Source of the DNA: DAOTYX01 sp034434635
GTDB taxonomy: Bacteria > Chloroflexota > Anaerolineae > B4-G1 > DUEL01
NCBI GenBank assembly: GCA_034434635.1
Contig: DAOTYX010000079.1
Location: forward strand, 1 to 64,000
Length of the DNA: 64,000 nucleotides
Reading direction: 5' to 3'
Below the pieces are notes generated by a model. It was not told the origin of the DNA, did no database searches, and worked only from the letters and a program-made list of their open reading frames with translations. Position 1 is the stretch's first letter, and each line of letters begins with the position of its first letter. Positions 1-9,644 of this stretch are shown here, piece after piece. The position numbers and the translations under genes were made by a program.

Positions 1-150
1 GCCGCCCCTACGGGTTATTCGGACAGGCGGCGCGGCATGGGGATGCCGCCCCTACGGGTTGTCCGGACGGGCGGGCGGCATGGGGATGCCGCCCCTGCGG
101 GTTATCCGGACAGGGCGGCATCGGGATGCCGCCCCTACGGCTATCCGGCC
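1..150. repeat. Tandem palindromic repeat array, cut by window edge
   Basis: Three and a half imperfect copies of a 40-44 base unit begin at 1, 45, 88 and 128. Each has GCCGCCCCTACGG, then a TTATCCGGACAGG-like arm, then GGCGGCATGGGGAT. The end of one unit and the start of the next form a GGC-GGCAT-GGG-ATGCCGCC palindrome. The array probably continues to the left of the window. Its right end overlaps the stop codon of the glycosyltransferase gene at 141. Related single units lie near 33375 and 50044. No coding role is seen. Confidence 0.85.
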
Positions 151-1613
151 AGCGTGGGGACGATGGCGCCGAACAGCGCGTAGAGGTCGAGCGCCACAAG
201 CGCGCACGCCAGCAGCGCCAACGCCAGCCACCGACCAGCCCCCGGCCGCCACGCGGCCAGCCCACATAAGGCCGCCAGTCCGCCCGCCGTGAGGAGCGGC
301 AGCAACGGCAGGTCCCCCCGCGCCAGCCCCCACACGACCAACAGGGCAGCCGCGCCCATCAACCCGCCCGCCGCCCAACGCGCCACCGGCGGGGAGAGAA
401 GCCAGTCCAACCCCAACGCCGCCCCCAGCGCCAGCGGGACGAGCGCCGGGAACAGGTAGCGCCCCTGGTGCTGCACAAAGGTCAGGTTGTACCACACGTA
501 GGTCGCCGTCGTCAGCAGGGCGGAGAGCGCCAGCAGGCGCAGCCCATCCGCCTGGGCAGGACTCAGACGGGGCCGCCGCCGGTCGAAGCGCCAGCCGAGG
601 AATCCCGCCGCCAGCAGGGCGGAGAAGAGGCCCAGGGCGGCGTAGAACGGCTCGTGCAGCGGCACCCCCATCCAGCCGAACTGCCCCCAGAAACTGTTGA
701 AGGTGGTACGCAGGAAGCGCCCCGTCAGCCCAACCCAGCCATAGCGGGCCAGCCAGTCGGCGGTACGCGGCTGACCGATGACGACCTGCGCGTGACGGGC
801 CAGCCCCAGGGGGTCCTGCCAGCCGTAGACGGCCACGTTGCGCGCCAGCCACGGCCCGGCCAGCAGCAGCGCCACGAGCAGCGCCAGGCCGGCGCCGACG
901 ACGGCCGGTCGCGCCGACCCGCCCCCGCGGCGCTCCCGCCAACCCCGCAGCGCCAGCCCCGCCAGCGCGACCGGCAGGCCGACATAGGCGGTGGTCTTGG
1001 TCAGCAGAGAGCACCCCAGCAGCAGGCCGAGGATGAGGGAATCTCGTCGGGCCAGCCCACGGCTCTCGTCCGTCGTCATCCGCACGGTCACCCACAGCAC
1101 CGCGGCCAACAGCAGTTCCGCCAGACCGTCGTTCTCCACCCCGGCGGTCATCGCCAGATGCTGGGGAAGGAAGGCGATCAGCGCGACCGTCGCCAGCGCC
1201 AGGAAGGGGCGGTCGGGGAACAACGTCCTCACCAGCCGGCAGGTGACAACCAGGAGAAGAAGGCCCAGCCCCACCGAGAAGAGCCGCAGGGGGAGCAGCG
1301 CGCCGTCGAAGAGCCGGTAGAGCGGCGCGGCCAGCAGGTAGTAGAGCGGCGGCTGATGGTCCTCGTAGGTCAGGGGGGCAATGGAGAGATCGGGCGGGAA
1401 GCGCCCGGCGGTGAGCCGCTCCAGGTAAGCCTGGTCGTAGTCCCCCGGCTCCATCACCGGCAGCGCGCCGCGCTCGACCAGACCGCGGATGTAGTTGTAG
1501 TGGGCCGGCTCGTCAGGGACCTGCCAGGCGGGGGTGTAGGCGGCGTAGAGCAGGCCCAGCGCCGCGCAGGCCAGCAGGATCGCCACCAGCGCCCAACGGC
1601 CTGAGGTGCTCAC
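141..1613 (-). CDS. DUF2142/GT39-like membrane glycosyltransferase
   Basis: A 490-residue polytopic membrane protein with about ten hydrophobic segments. After the first one comes an acidic motif, PDEPAHYNYI, of the kind that in ArnT/PMT-type (GT-C) enzymes carries the catalytic Asp in the first extracytoplasmic loop; DHQPPLYYLL follows. Such enzymes move sugars from polyprenyl-phosphate carriers to lipids or proteins outside the membrane. I chose the GTG at 1613 because AGAGGAGG lies five bases upstream and the N-terminus then begins at the first membrane segment; a longer frame upstream overlaps murE. It follows murE by 14 bases and is probably co-transcribed, which fits a role in the cell envelope. 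The substrate cannot be told from sequence. Confidence 0.75.
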   Translation of the reverse strand: MSTSGRWALVAILLACAALGLLYAAYTPAWQVPDEPAHYNYIRGLVERGALPVMEPGDYDQAYLERLTAGRFPPDLSIAPLTYEDHQPPLYYLLAAPLYRLFDGALLPLRLFSVGLGLLLLVVTCRLVRTLFPDRPFLALATVALIAFLPQHLAMTAGVENDGLAELLLAAVLWVTVRMTTDESRGLARRDSLILGLLLGCSLLTKTTAYVGLPVALAGLALRGWRERRGGGSARPAVVGAGLALLVALLLAGPWLARNVAVYGWQDPLGLARHAQVVIGQPRTADWLARYGWVGLTGRFLRTTFNSFWGQFGWMGVPLHEPFYAALGLFSALLAAGFLGWRFDRRRPRLSPAQADGLRLLALSALLTTATYVWYNLTFVQHQGRYLFPALVPLALGAALGLDWLLSPPVARWAAGGLMGAAALLVVWGLARGDLPLLPLLTAGGLAALCGLAAWRPGAGRWLALALLACALVALDLYALFGAIVPTLAG

Positions 1614-1627
1614 GCCAGCCTCCTCTG

Positions 1628-3175
1628 CTACACCGTGGCGTGCCGGGCGGTGGGCAGCGTGTCGAGCGTCTCCCCCCGCAGCGCCCGCCGCAGCGCCTCG
1701 CGGTCGTCCCAGGGATACTCGACCGTGCCGAAGCACATAGACTGCTCGTGTCCCTTCCCGCAGGCGATGACCACATCGTCGGGGCGCGCCATCCGGCAGG
1801 CCAGGAGCAGCGCCTCCCCGCGGTCTGGTTCGAGGAACAGGTCCACCCCCTGGCGCCTGCCTGCCTCCTGCGCGGCGGCGGCGCTGACGGCCATGATCTC
1901 CTCCAGCCGTTCAGTGCGCGGATCCTCGGCGGTGATCACCACCACGTCAGCCAGTTCCGCGGCGATGCGGCCCATCAGCGGGCGCTTCTCGCGGTCGCGC
2001 AGGCCAGCGCAGCCGAAGACGACGATCACCCGCCCGCGGGCCATCGTGCGCGTCACCTCCAGCGCCCGGCGCAGCGACGTGGGGGTGTGGGCGAAGTCCA
2101 CCAGCGCCAGGAAGTCCTGCCCGGCGTCCACGCGCTCCATGCGCCCCGGCACGCCGTGCACCGCCGCCACCCCGCTGGCGATGGCCGATGGCGGGATGTC
2201 CAGCGCCACGGCCACCGCCGCAGCGGCCAGGATATTGCTCACGTTGAAGAGGCCCACCAGGCGGGTCTCGACCGGCGTCTCGCCGTCGGGAAGGCGAAGG
2301 CTGAAACGTGTCGCGTCGGGAGCCGTGTGGATACCGGTCGCGGTGACATCGGCGGGGCCTTCCAGGCTGTAGGTGATCTGTCGGTCGGCGGGAATGGGGC
2401 GCAGGTACTCGTAAGAGCCGTCATCCCGGTTGAGCACCGCCACCTTCGGCACGCCAGGCTTGCGCGCCGAGGGCATCAGGTCTTGAAACAGGCGCATCTT
2501 CGCCTGCCGGTAGGCCTCCAGCGAGCCGTGGAAGTCGAGGTGCTCGTGGGTGATGTTCGTCACCGCGGCGACGTCGAAATCGCAGCCGGCCACGCGCTGC
2601 TGGGCCAGCCCGTGTGAGGTGACCTCGAGCACGGCGTGGGTGGCTCCCGAGGCGACCATGCGCGCCAGGTAGCGCTGCAGGTCCGGCGGGTCGGGCGTGG
2701 TGGTGTGCAGTCCGGTATCCACCTCCTCCCCGCCGATGCGCGCGCTGACGGTGCTGACCAGCCCGGCGTTCAGACCGGCAGCCTCAAGGATGGCGTGGAT
2801 CAGCGTGACGGTGGTGGTCTTGCCGTCGGTTCCGGTGACCCCGACGAGGGTCAGGCGGCGGGAGGGGAAGCCCTCCCACGCGGCGCACAGCCAACCCCAG
2901 GCCTGGCGGGCGTCGGGGACGCGGGCGTAGGCGAAGGAGCCCCACGGCAGGTTGGGCATCTCCTGCGGGGCGCGCTCGCCCACGACAGCAACCGCCCCCT
3001 CCTCTATGGCCTGGGCGATGAAGGTGTGACCGTCCACGCTGACGCCAGGGATGGCGACGAAGAGGTCGCCGGGGCGCACCTGGCGCGAGTCGGCGCGGAT
3101 GGCGCCGATTTCCGCGTCACCGCCGATGCGCCAGAGCAACACAGGCAGGGCACTCAGTAGAGGATCGAGACGCAT
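1628..3175 (-). CDS. murE: UDP-N-acetylmuramyl-tripeptide synthetase MurE
   Basis: A 515-residue Mur ligase, the usual MurE length. It adds the third amino acid to UDP-MurNAc-L-Ala-D-Glu in the cytoplasm. The ATP loop GTDGKTT is at about 115-121, followed by TTTPDPPDLQRYL, the SHGL carbamate-region motif near 187, and the NITHEHLDFHG stretch near 207. The C-terminal domain holds GHEQSMCFG. The motif that selects the third residue reads EDPR (417-420), not the DNPR of meso-diaminopimelate enzymes. Arg is kept and Asn is replaced by Asp, so a residue such as ornithine or lysine is possible. No other mur genes are adjacent. A repeat array separates it from the ATP synthase genes upstream. Confidence 0.95.
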   Translation of the reverse strand: MRLDPLLSALPVLLWRIGGDAEIGAIRADSRQVRPGDLFVAIPGVSVDGHTFIAQAIEEGAVAVVGERAPQEMPNLPWGSFAYARVPDARQAWGWLCAAWEGFPSRRLTLVGVTGTDGKTTTVTLIHAILEAAGLNAGLVSTVSARIGGEEVDTGLHTTTPDPPDLQRYLARMVASGATHAVLEVTSHGLAQQRVAGCDFDVAAVTNITHEHLDFHGSLEAYRQAKMRLFQDLMPSARKPGVPKVAVLNRDDGSYEYLRPIPADRQITYSLEGPADVTATGIHTAPDATRFSLRLPDGETPVETRLVGLFNVSNILAAAAVAVALDIPPSAIASGVAAVHGVPGRMERVDAGQDFLALVDFAHTPTSLRRALEVTRTMARGRVIVVFGCAGLRDREKRPLMGRIAAELADVVVITAEDPRTERLEEIMAVSAAAAQEAGRRQGVDLFLEPDRGEALLLACRMARPDDVVIACGKGHEQSMCFGTVEYPWDDREALRRALRGETLDTLPTARHATV

Positions 3176-3182
3176 AGTGTGA

Positions 3183-3335
3183 ACTCAGACGACAGACCAC
3201 GGACGATAGACCACAGACGACAGACGATAGACCACGGACGACGGAATGTAGCCCTCAACGGTCCGTGGTCCGCCGTCCGTGGTCTGTGGTCCGTGGTCCG
3301 TCGTCCGTCGTCCGTGGTCCGTGGTCCGTCGTCTG
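3183..3335. repeat. GACCACGGACGAC / GTCCGTGGTC repeat array forming a long inverted repeat
   Basis: The left half (about 3189-3244) is made of short GACCACGGACGA-type units. The right half (about 3260-3335) is made of the complementary GTCCGTGGTCCGTC units, so the two halves can pair as one large hairpin. It fills the gap between the atpF-delta fusion and murE and runs up to the stop codon of the former. The same family recurs at 57512-57652. Confidence 0.85.
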
Positions 3336-4064
3336 CTACGTCAGCGACCGCCGCAGTTGTTCCATCTGCCCGGCGATGCTGCCATCCACCACACGGTCGC
3401 CCGCGCGAACGACCAGACCGCCCAGGATCTCCGGGTCCACGCGGAAGGAGAGCTCCTTCACATCGCCCAGATAGGAACGCAGGGCAGCCTGCTCCGCCTC
3501 GGAGAGGGGCAGGGCGCTGGTGACGACGACCGGTCCTTCCAGGCGGGTTGCCTCCTCCGGCAGCACCGTCACCCGCCCCTCGCGGATGCCGCTGAAGAAA
3601 CTCTCGACCAGGGCGCGCTGGCGCTGCTCGTCCAGCGTCTCGCCGATGAGGCGCCGCGCGGCAGCGACGACGAGCGTGGCGATCTGCTCACGCATCTGGC
3701 CGAGGATCTGAGCGCGTTCGGCCTCTGCTTCCTGACGGGCGGTATCGCGGAGGCGCTCCGCCTCCTCCCGCGCCTGGGCCAGGATCTTCTCCGCCTCTGC
3801 CCGCCCCTGGGCGGTCAGTTCGGCGGTGATGCGCCCGGCGTCGGCGCGCGCCTGGGCCAGGATTTGCTCCCGTTCCTTCTCCGCATCTGCACGGGCTTGC
3901 GCGGCAACCTCGGCATCCTCCAGGCCCTTCTGGATGCGTTCCTGCCGCTCGCGCAGCATCTTCATGACCGGCTTGTAGGCGACCAGTCGCAGGATCACCA
4001 CAAGCAGCACGAAGTTGGCGATCTGCGCCAACAGGATCCAGGGGTTGATCCCTAGCCTTTCCAT
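3336..4064 (-). CDS. atpF: ATP synthase F0 subunit b fused to delta-like C-terminal domain
   Basis: 242 residues. The N-terminal membrane segment (INPWILLAQIANFVLL) is followed by a long Ala/Glu/Arg-rich coiled coil with regular QAR/EAE heptads (about 35-150), the b-subunit stalk. Instead of ending near 160 residues, it continues into a domain with the pattern of the C-terminal part of the delta (OSCP) subunit: VVTSALPLSEAEQAAL, then FRVDPEILGGLVVRAGD, then DGSIAGQMEQLRRSL. A b-delta fusion would anchor F1 to the membrane stator in one polypeptide. The ATG at 4064 begins just before the membrane segment, 13 bases after atpE. No F1 gene follows; a repeat array and murE come next. Confidence 0.9.
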   Translation of the reverse strand: MERLGINPWILLAQIANFVLLVVILRLVAYKPVMKMLRERQERIQKGLEDAEVAAQARADAEKEREQILAQARADAGRITAELTAQGRAEAEKILAQAREEAERLRDTARQEAEAERAQILGQMREQIATLVVAAARRLIGETLDEQRQRALVESFFSGIREGRVTVLPEEATRLEGPVVVTSALPLSEAEQAALRSYLGDVKELSFRVDPEILGGLVVRAGDRVVDGSIAGQMEQLRRSLT

Positions 4065-4077
4065 CCCTGACCCCCTG

Positions 4078-4317
4078 CTACACGACGAACAGCAGGATGA
4101 GGGCGATGACCAGGGCGTAGATGGCCACGGCCTCGGCGAAGGCAATGGCCAGGATCATGTTGGTGAGGATGTTGCCCGCAGCCTCCGGGTTGCGCCCGAT
4201 GGCCTGCGTGCCCCCCAGTCCAACCAGGCCGATGCCGATACCGGGGCCGATGGCCCCCAGGCCGATCGCCAGACCAGCGGCCAGGAGTTTCCAGTAGGAT
4301 GGGTCGAGGTTCCCCAT
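4078..4317 (-). CDS. atpE: ATP synthase F0 subunit c
   Basis: 79 residues with two membrane helices and the polar loop GRNPEA. Helix 1 has the Gly-rich packing motif (IGPGIGIGLVGLGG). Helix 2 has the ion-binding Glu in IAFAEAVAIYAL. The Gln in helix 1 and the Ser after the Glu that mark sodium-binding rings are absent, so proton coupling is inferred. GAGAGGAGG stands six bases before the ATG. The gene lies between the ferredoxin and atpF-delta genes. Confidence 0.97.
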   Translation of the reverse strand: MGNLDPSYWKLLAAGLAIGLGAIGPGIGIGLVGLGGTQAIGRNPEAAGNILTNMILAIAFAEAVAIYALVIALILLFVV

Positions 4318-4386
4318 GCAAGCCTCCTCTCGGTGATATTCTCAGTGCGGTCCCAGCCAACCCTCCCGAAGGTCAGCCGGTGTTGC

Positions 4387-5547
<1,161 letters not shown>

Positions 5548-5551
<4 letters not shown>

Positions 5552-5907
5552 AACACGCTGTCCTCGTCGCCGACCTCGGCTTCTCCCTGTCCTTCCATCT
5601 CCGCCTCTCTGCGTCTCTGCGTCTCTACGTCTCCCTCCGGCGGAGGCATTTGCGCTCGCCGACCGACAGACAGGGCAGTGTAGACCAGGGCCACCAGGCT
5701 CACCGGGATGCTCGCCAACACCAATCCCAGCGTGAACCACGGGCGGGTGCCCAGACGGCTGTCCAGCCACAGCCCGGCGCCCAACGCGGCGATGACGATC
5801 ACCAGGGTGAGGCAGCCGATCTGAGCCACACCCTCAGCCAGGAAGGCACCCTGCCGCCAGGTCAGGCCTCCTCCCTTACGTGACCCTGTCTTCTCCGGCC
5901 TGGTCAT
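5548..5907 (-). CDS. AtpI/AtpZ-like F0F1 ATPase accessory protein
   Basis: About 119 residues with two membrane helices (LAEGVAQIGCLTLVIVIAAL and a second of similar length) joined by GLWLDSRLGTRPWFTLG, the pattern of the AtpZ/AtpI accessory proteins that precede atpB and help assemble the c ring. The ATG at 5907 is chosen because a good promoter (-10 at 5966-5971) lies between it and the longer upstream frame. GGAGGG touches the ATG directly, which is a poor spacing, so the exact start is uncertain. The acidic C-terminal tail (about 25 residues) is encoded by a run of CTCTGCGTCTCTGCGTCTC repeats, so repeat growth seems to have lengthened the protein. Confidence 0.8.
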
Positions 5908-5965
5908 CCCTCCACCGCCCCTGCAACCACTCCCGGACAGGCGGACAGCAGTTGCGCAGTCGCCG

Positions 5966-5994
5966 ATTATACCCCACCCTCCCGCAAGCGACAA
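5966..5994 (-). promoter_or_regulatory. Probable promoter of the F0 operon
   Basis: On the minus strand, TTGTCG (5994-5989), a 17-base spacer, then a perfect TATAAT (5971-5966). It lies between nuoN and the first gene of the F0 group and would drive atpI/Z through atpF. The -35 box is weak. Confidence 0.65.
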
Positions 5995-6019
5995 ACGGGC
6001 GGGACTCCCTCACAAGCGG

Positions 6020-7462
6020 CTAGAACCACGCTGCGCTGGCCTGCAACACCCAGTTGAAGACCGGCGCGGCGAGAATGCCCAGCAGCACGATGGCGGCCAT
6101 CGTGAAGCCCAGCACCCAGCGCGAAGGGACCGGCACCGGCAGCGGTTCGTCTTCCTGCTCGGACCGGCGCTCGAAGACGATCTTGGCCACGTTCAGGTAG
6201 TAATACAGGCCGACGATGACGTTCAGCACCCCTACCACCACCAGGGCCACCAGGCCGCTCTGCACCGCCGCCGCGAAGAGCAGGAGTTTGCCGACGAAGC
6301 CGCCGAAGGGCGGCACGCCACCCAGGGAGAAGAGCGCCAGCAACAGCGCCCAGCCCAGGAACGGAGAGCGGCGGCTGAGACCGGCGAAGGCATCGAGATC
6401 CTCGCTGCCGGTCAGGTTAGAGATCAGCACCACCACACCGAAGGCAGCGACGTTCGTCACCGTGTAAACGATCAGGTAGAAGGCCGTCGCGGCGACGCCA
6501 AACGGAGAGGCCGCCGCCACCCCGATCATGATGTAGCCGGCCTGCGCGATGCTGGAATAGGCCAGCATACGCTTGATGTTGCGCTGTGGAATGGCCGAGA
6601 GGTTGCCCAGGGTCATCGTCACCATGGAGATGGCGACGATCAGCGCAATCCACTCCGCACTCAGCGCAGGGAACAGGAACTGCAGCACCCGCAGCAGGGC
6701 GGCGAACCCCGCGGCCTTCGAGGCCACAGAGATGAAGGCAGTGATCGGCGTCGGTGCGCCCTGATAGGCGTCGGGCGCCCAGGCGTGCATCGGCACCATG
6801 GCCACCTTGAAGCCCAGCCCCACCAGCACCATCAGGAAAGCGACCATCGCCAGCGAGAAGGGGGTGCGCGTCAGGGCCGTCGCCACTGCGGCATAACCGG
6901 TGCTCCCGGCCAGGCCGTAGAGCAGGCTCAGACCATACAGCATCACCGCCGAGCAGAACGCCCCGAAAAGGAAGTACTTCACCCCGCCCTCGGCGGAGAG
7001 CGGCTGGTTGCGCAGGTAGCCGACCAGCACATAAGCGCTGATGCCGGTCAGTTCCATCGCCACGTAGAGCAGCACCATGTTCTCCGCCGCTGCCATCAGG
7101 CACATGCCGATCAGCGAGAAGAGCAGCACCCCGTAGTAGGTGCCGTCCTGCTGCATCGGCTCGAAGTCCATCGAGAGCAGAGCCACCAGTGCGCCGCCGA
7201 GCAGGAAGGTCAGGCGGAAGACCTGCGCCACGCCGTCGGCTCGGACCATGCCGCCGAACGCTGGATCGGTCGGGGCCGGCACCACCAACACCACGCCGAA
7301 GATGACCAGCAACCCCAGCGCAGTGATGACCCCCAGCGAGCGTTTCCGCTCCGCTGAGAGGGCCAGATCCGCCCCCAGCACCACCGCCGCCAGGAGCAAG
7401 AGCAGCAGTTCCGGTAAGATGGTCAAGAGTCCGCTTGCGTCGAAACCTGTGCTGCCTCCCAC
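6020..7462 (-). CDS. nuoN: NADH-quinone oxidoreductase subunit N
   Basis: 480 residues, the usual NuoN length, with about 14 membrane helices. It is one of the three antiporter-like proton-pumping subunits of complex I. Typical motifs are VAMELTGISAYVLVGY (helix-5 Glu), a Lys in GGVKYFLFGAF, HAWAPDAYQGAPTPI and the later IKRMLAYSSIAQAGY with its Lys. The start is GTG at 7462, one base past the upstream nuoM stop, with GGGAGG inside the end of nuoM. It is the last gene of the membrane-arm operon. Confidence 0.97.
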   Translation of the reverse strand: MGGSTGFDASGLLTILPELLLLLLAAVVLGADLALSAERKRSLGVITALGLLVIFGVVLVVPAPTDPAFGGMVRADGVAQVFRLTFLLGGALVALLSMDFEPMQQDGTYYGVLLFSLIGMCLMAAAENMVLLYVAMELTGISAYVLVGYLRNQPLSAEGGVKYFLFGAFCSAVMLYGLSLLYGLAGSTGYAAVATALTRTPFSLAMVAFLMVLVGLGFKVAMVPMHAWAPDAYQGAPTPITAFISVASKAAGFAALLRVLQFLFPALSAEWIALIVAISMVTMTLGNLSAIPQRNIKRMLAYSSIAQAGYIMIGVAAASPFGVAATAFYLIVYTVTNVAAFGVVVLISNLTGSEDLDAFAGLSRRSPFLGWALLLALFSLGGVPPFGGFVGKLLLFAAAVQSGLVALVVVGVLNVIVGLYYYLNVAKIVFERRSEQEDEPLPVPVPSRWVLGFTMAAIVLLGILAAPVFNWVLQASAAWF

Positions 7463-8950
7463 CTAAGCACCTCCCACCAGCGCCAGCACGGATTGCACCC
7501 CCGCCTGCACGACGCGTGTCACCAGCGTCGGGAAGAGCCCGCCCACGATCAACACCGCGCTCATCATCACCAACGCCACCGAGTCCAGCACCCGCACCCG
7601 CGGCAGATCGGCGTAGGCTGGCTTCATCTCGCCGAAGAAGACCTTCTGCACCACGCGCAGGATGTACGCCGCCGTGCCCAGGATACCCACTGCCGAGACG
7701 ATGGCGACCAGCGGATACCACCAGGCCAGGCTGGCGGCGCGCCACAACCCCAGGAAGACCTGCACCTCGGCGATGAAGCCCAGGAAGCCCGGCATGCCCA
7801 TCGAGGCCAGTCCGGCGACGATGAAACCGATCGCTGGCTGAGGCAACACCTTCACCAGCCCGCCCAACTGATGGATGTCACGGATGTGGGTGCGGTCGTA
7901 GACCATGCCGACGATGGCGAAGGACATAGCCGCGATGATGCCGTGGGCGAACATCTGCGTCACCGCGCCGTTCCAGCCGTCGCGGTTCAGCGCCGCGAAG
8001 CCCATCAGCACGATGCCCATATGGGCCACGCTGGCAAACCCGATGATGTACTTGAAGTCATCGTGCGTCAGGGCGACGAAGGTAGCGTAGAGCACATTGG
8101 CCACCATCAGGAAGACCACGTAGGGCATCCAGAAACGCGCCCCTTCCGGCAGGAGGAGCACCGCGACGCGGAAGGCAGTGAACGCGCCGACGTTCTTCAG
8201 CACCCCCGCGTGGAGCATCGAGACGCCGGTGGGCGCCGCGGCGTACCCGTCGGGTGACCAGGAGTAGAAGGGCCAGATGCTGGCCAGCACGCCGAAGCCC
8301 AGGAAGATGGGCAGGAACCAGATGCGTTGGAAGGTCGTCGAGAACGGCCCCCCCTCCAGTGCCACCAGGTCGAAGGTTCGCAGGCCGGAGGTGAAGTAGA
8401 TCGCCAGGATGCCGACGACGGCGACCAGACTGCCCAGCAGCAGGTAGAGGGTCAGTTTCATCGCCCCGTACTCGCGCAGCGGCTTCCAGCCCCAGTTGAC
8501 GATCAGCAGGTAGATGGGGAAGAGCACCAGTTCGTAGAAGAGCACCAGCAGGAACAGGTCGAGGAGGGCGAAAGCGCCGAAGACCCCCACTCCCATCAGC
8601 AGCAGAAGGGCGAAGAAGTCGCGCGGGCGCTCCTCGATGCCCCAGGAGATGAGCACAGCGGAGAAGAGCAGGATGCCGTTGAGCAGCACCAGCGTCGCGC
8701 CCATCCCGTTGACGCCGACGTGGTAAGAGGAGCCGATCATCGGCAACCAGGGGGCCTGCTCCTGGAACTGGTACCCTCCTGCGCCCCGGTCGTAGGTCAT
8801 GAAGACCCACAAAGCCAGGGCCAGCGAGATGAACGCGCCAGCAGCCGCCAGCACCTTCGGCTCCGTCTGCCGGTCCTTCGGCAGCAGCAGGATCAACACC
8901 GCCGCCACCGCCGGGGCGAAGATGATCACGCTGAGAAAGGGAAATTCCAT
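7463..8950 (-). CDS. nuoM: NADH-quinone oxidoreductase subunit M (copy 2 in operon order)
   Basis: 495 residues of an antiporter-like complex I subunit. NGILLFSAVLISWGIEERPR, FYELVLFPIYLLIVNWG, WSPDGYAAAPTGVSML and FKYIIGFASVAHMGIVLMG mark it as NuoM. I start it at the ATG at 8950, preceded by GAGGTGA at normal spacing; the in-frame GTG two codons earlier overlaps that ribosome site. It is the second nuoM in the operon and differs clearly from the one at 9645, so this is an old paralogue and not a recent duplication. In the helix carrying the first Lys it keeps YGAMKLTLYLLLGS. Confidence 0.95.
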   Translation of the reverse strand: MEFPFLSVIIFAPAVAAVLILLLPKDRQTEPKVLAAAGAFISLALALWVFMTYDRGAGGYQFQEQAPWLPMIGSSYHVGVNGMGATLVLLNGILLFSAVLISWGIEERPRDFFALLLLMGVGVFGAFALLDLFLLVLFYELVLFPIYLLIVNWGWKPLREYGAMKLTLYLLLGSLVAVVGILAIYFTSGLRTFDLVALEGGPFSTTFQRIWFLPIFLGFGVLASIWPFYSWSPDGYAAAPTGVSMLHAGVLKNVGAFTAFRVAVLLLPEGARFWMPYVVFLMVANVLYATFVALTHDDFKYIIGFASVAHMGIVLMGFAALNRDGWNGAVTQMFAHGIIAAMSFAIVGMVYDRTHIRDIHQLGGLVKVLPQPAIGFIVAGLASMGMPGFLGFIAEVQVFLGLWRAASLAWWYPLVAIVSAVGILGTAAYILRVVQKVFFGEMKPAYADLPRVRVLDSVALVMMSAVLIVGGLFPTLVTRVVQAGVQSVLALVGGA

Positions 8951-8992
8951 GGTCACCTCAACTTTGGTTCGATGATCACGCCTCTGGCAGAA

Positions 8993-9343
8993 TCAGCCTC
9001 GCTCGCTCTCTTCGACGATGATCCGCTCAATCGCTTCTCTGAGAAGCGGCAGCTTATTGACAACAACATCCCACACGATCTCGTAGTCCACGCCGAAATA
9101 CTCATGGATCAGCCGATCACGCATTCCAGCAATGGCTCTCCATTCAACGACGTTGTGCTTTTGCTTGAAATCATCGGGTACTTTCTTCGCTGCCTCACCA
9201 ATGATCTCCAGGCTGCGCACGAACGCCCTACGCAACGTCTCGTCCGCGACGAACTCCTCGTAACTCAGGCCCCTGGCACGCCCCAAGACGTACTTCGTCT
9301 CATCCAGGATATGCCGCAGGTACTCAAGCGGCGAACGCGACAT
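8993..9343 (-). CDS. hepT: HepT-like toxin (DUF86, HEPN ribonuclease)
   Basis: About 116 residues. The HEPN signature R-x4-H-x-Y is seen in RDRLIHEYFGVDY, which forms the RNase or NAD-binding site in HepT dimers. The start at 9343 is preferred to an ATG four codons upstream because GAGG is six bases before it. It overlaps the nucleotidyltransferase gene upstream by 20 bases, the standard antitoxin-toxin order. The DNA here looks less GC-rich than the nuo genes on either side, which suggests transfer. In characterised pairs MntA adds AMP to the HepT tyrosine and silences it. Confidence 0.92.
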   Translation of the reverse strand: MSRSPLEYLRHILDETKYVLGRARGLSYEEFVADETLRRAFVRSLEIIGEAAKKVPDDFKQKHNVVEWRAIAGMRDRLIHEYFGVDYEIVWDVVVNKLPLLREAIERIIVEESERG

Positions 9344-9635
9344 ACTCAACCTCATGCATCATATGAGGCCGAATATAGGGGCTGATAGACTCCGGCGTCA
9401 GCAGTTCCACCTTTCTCCCGAGAATGTCCTCCAGCAGGAAAGCAAGTCGCATGAAGTTGTCGAAAGTCTTCTGGCCTCGCTCAAACTCCACCAGCAAGTC
9501 CACATCGCTCTCCAGGCCCTGTTGTTCACGGGCGAAGGAGCCAAACAGGCCAAGCCTGCGCACTCCGAGCGCCCTGATCTGCTCCTGGTGCGACATCAAC
9601 AGCGACAAGAGGCCAGCCTTGCTTTGCACAGGCAT
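9324..9635 (-). CDS. mntA: MntA-like minimal nucleotidyltransferase antitoxin
   Basis: 103 residues with the Pol-beta nucleotidyltransferase core: LGLFGSFAREQQGLESDVD holds the GS motif and the first two catalytic Asp, followed by LLVEF. Family members AMPylate their HepT partner. It lies nine bases after the nuoM copy at 9645-11165 and overlaps hepT. The C-terminus runs to VEYVAFAA. The pair sits inside the complex I operon on the same strand. Confidence 0.92.
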   Translation of the reverse strand: MPVQSKAGLLSLLMSHQEQIRALGVRRLGLFGSFAREQQGLESDVDLLVEFERGQKTFDNFMRLAFLLEDILGRKVELLTPESISPYIRPHMMHEVEYVAFAA

Positions 9636-9644
9636 CGCGATCCC

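Noticed and set aside
1..150. Possible CRISPR array
   Set aside because: The 40-44 base units vary throughout; there are no constant repeats with unique spacers, and no cas genes are present.
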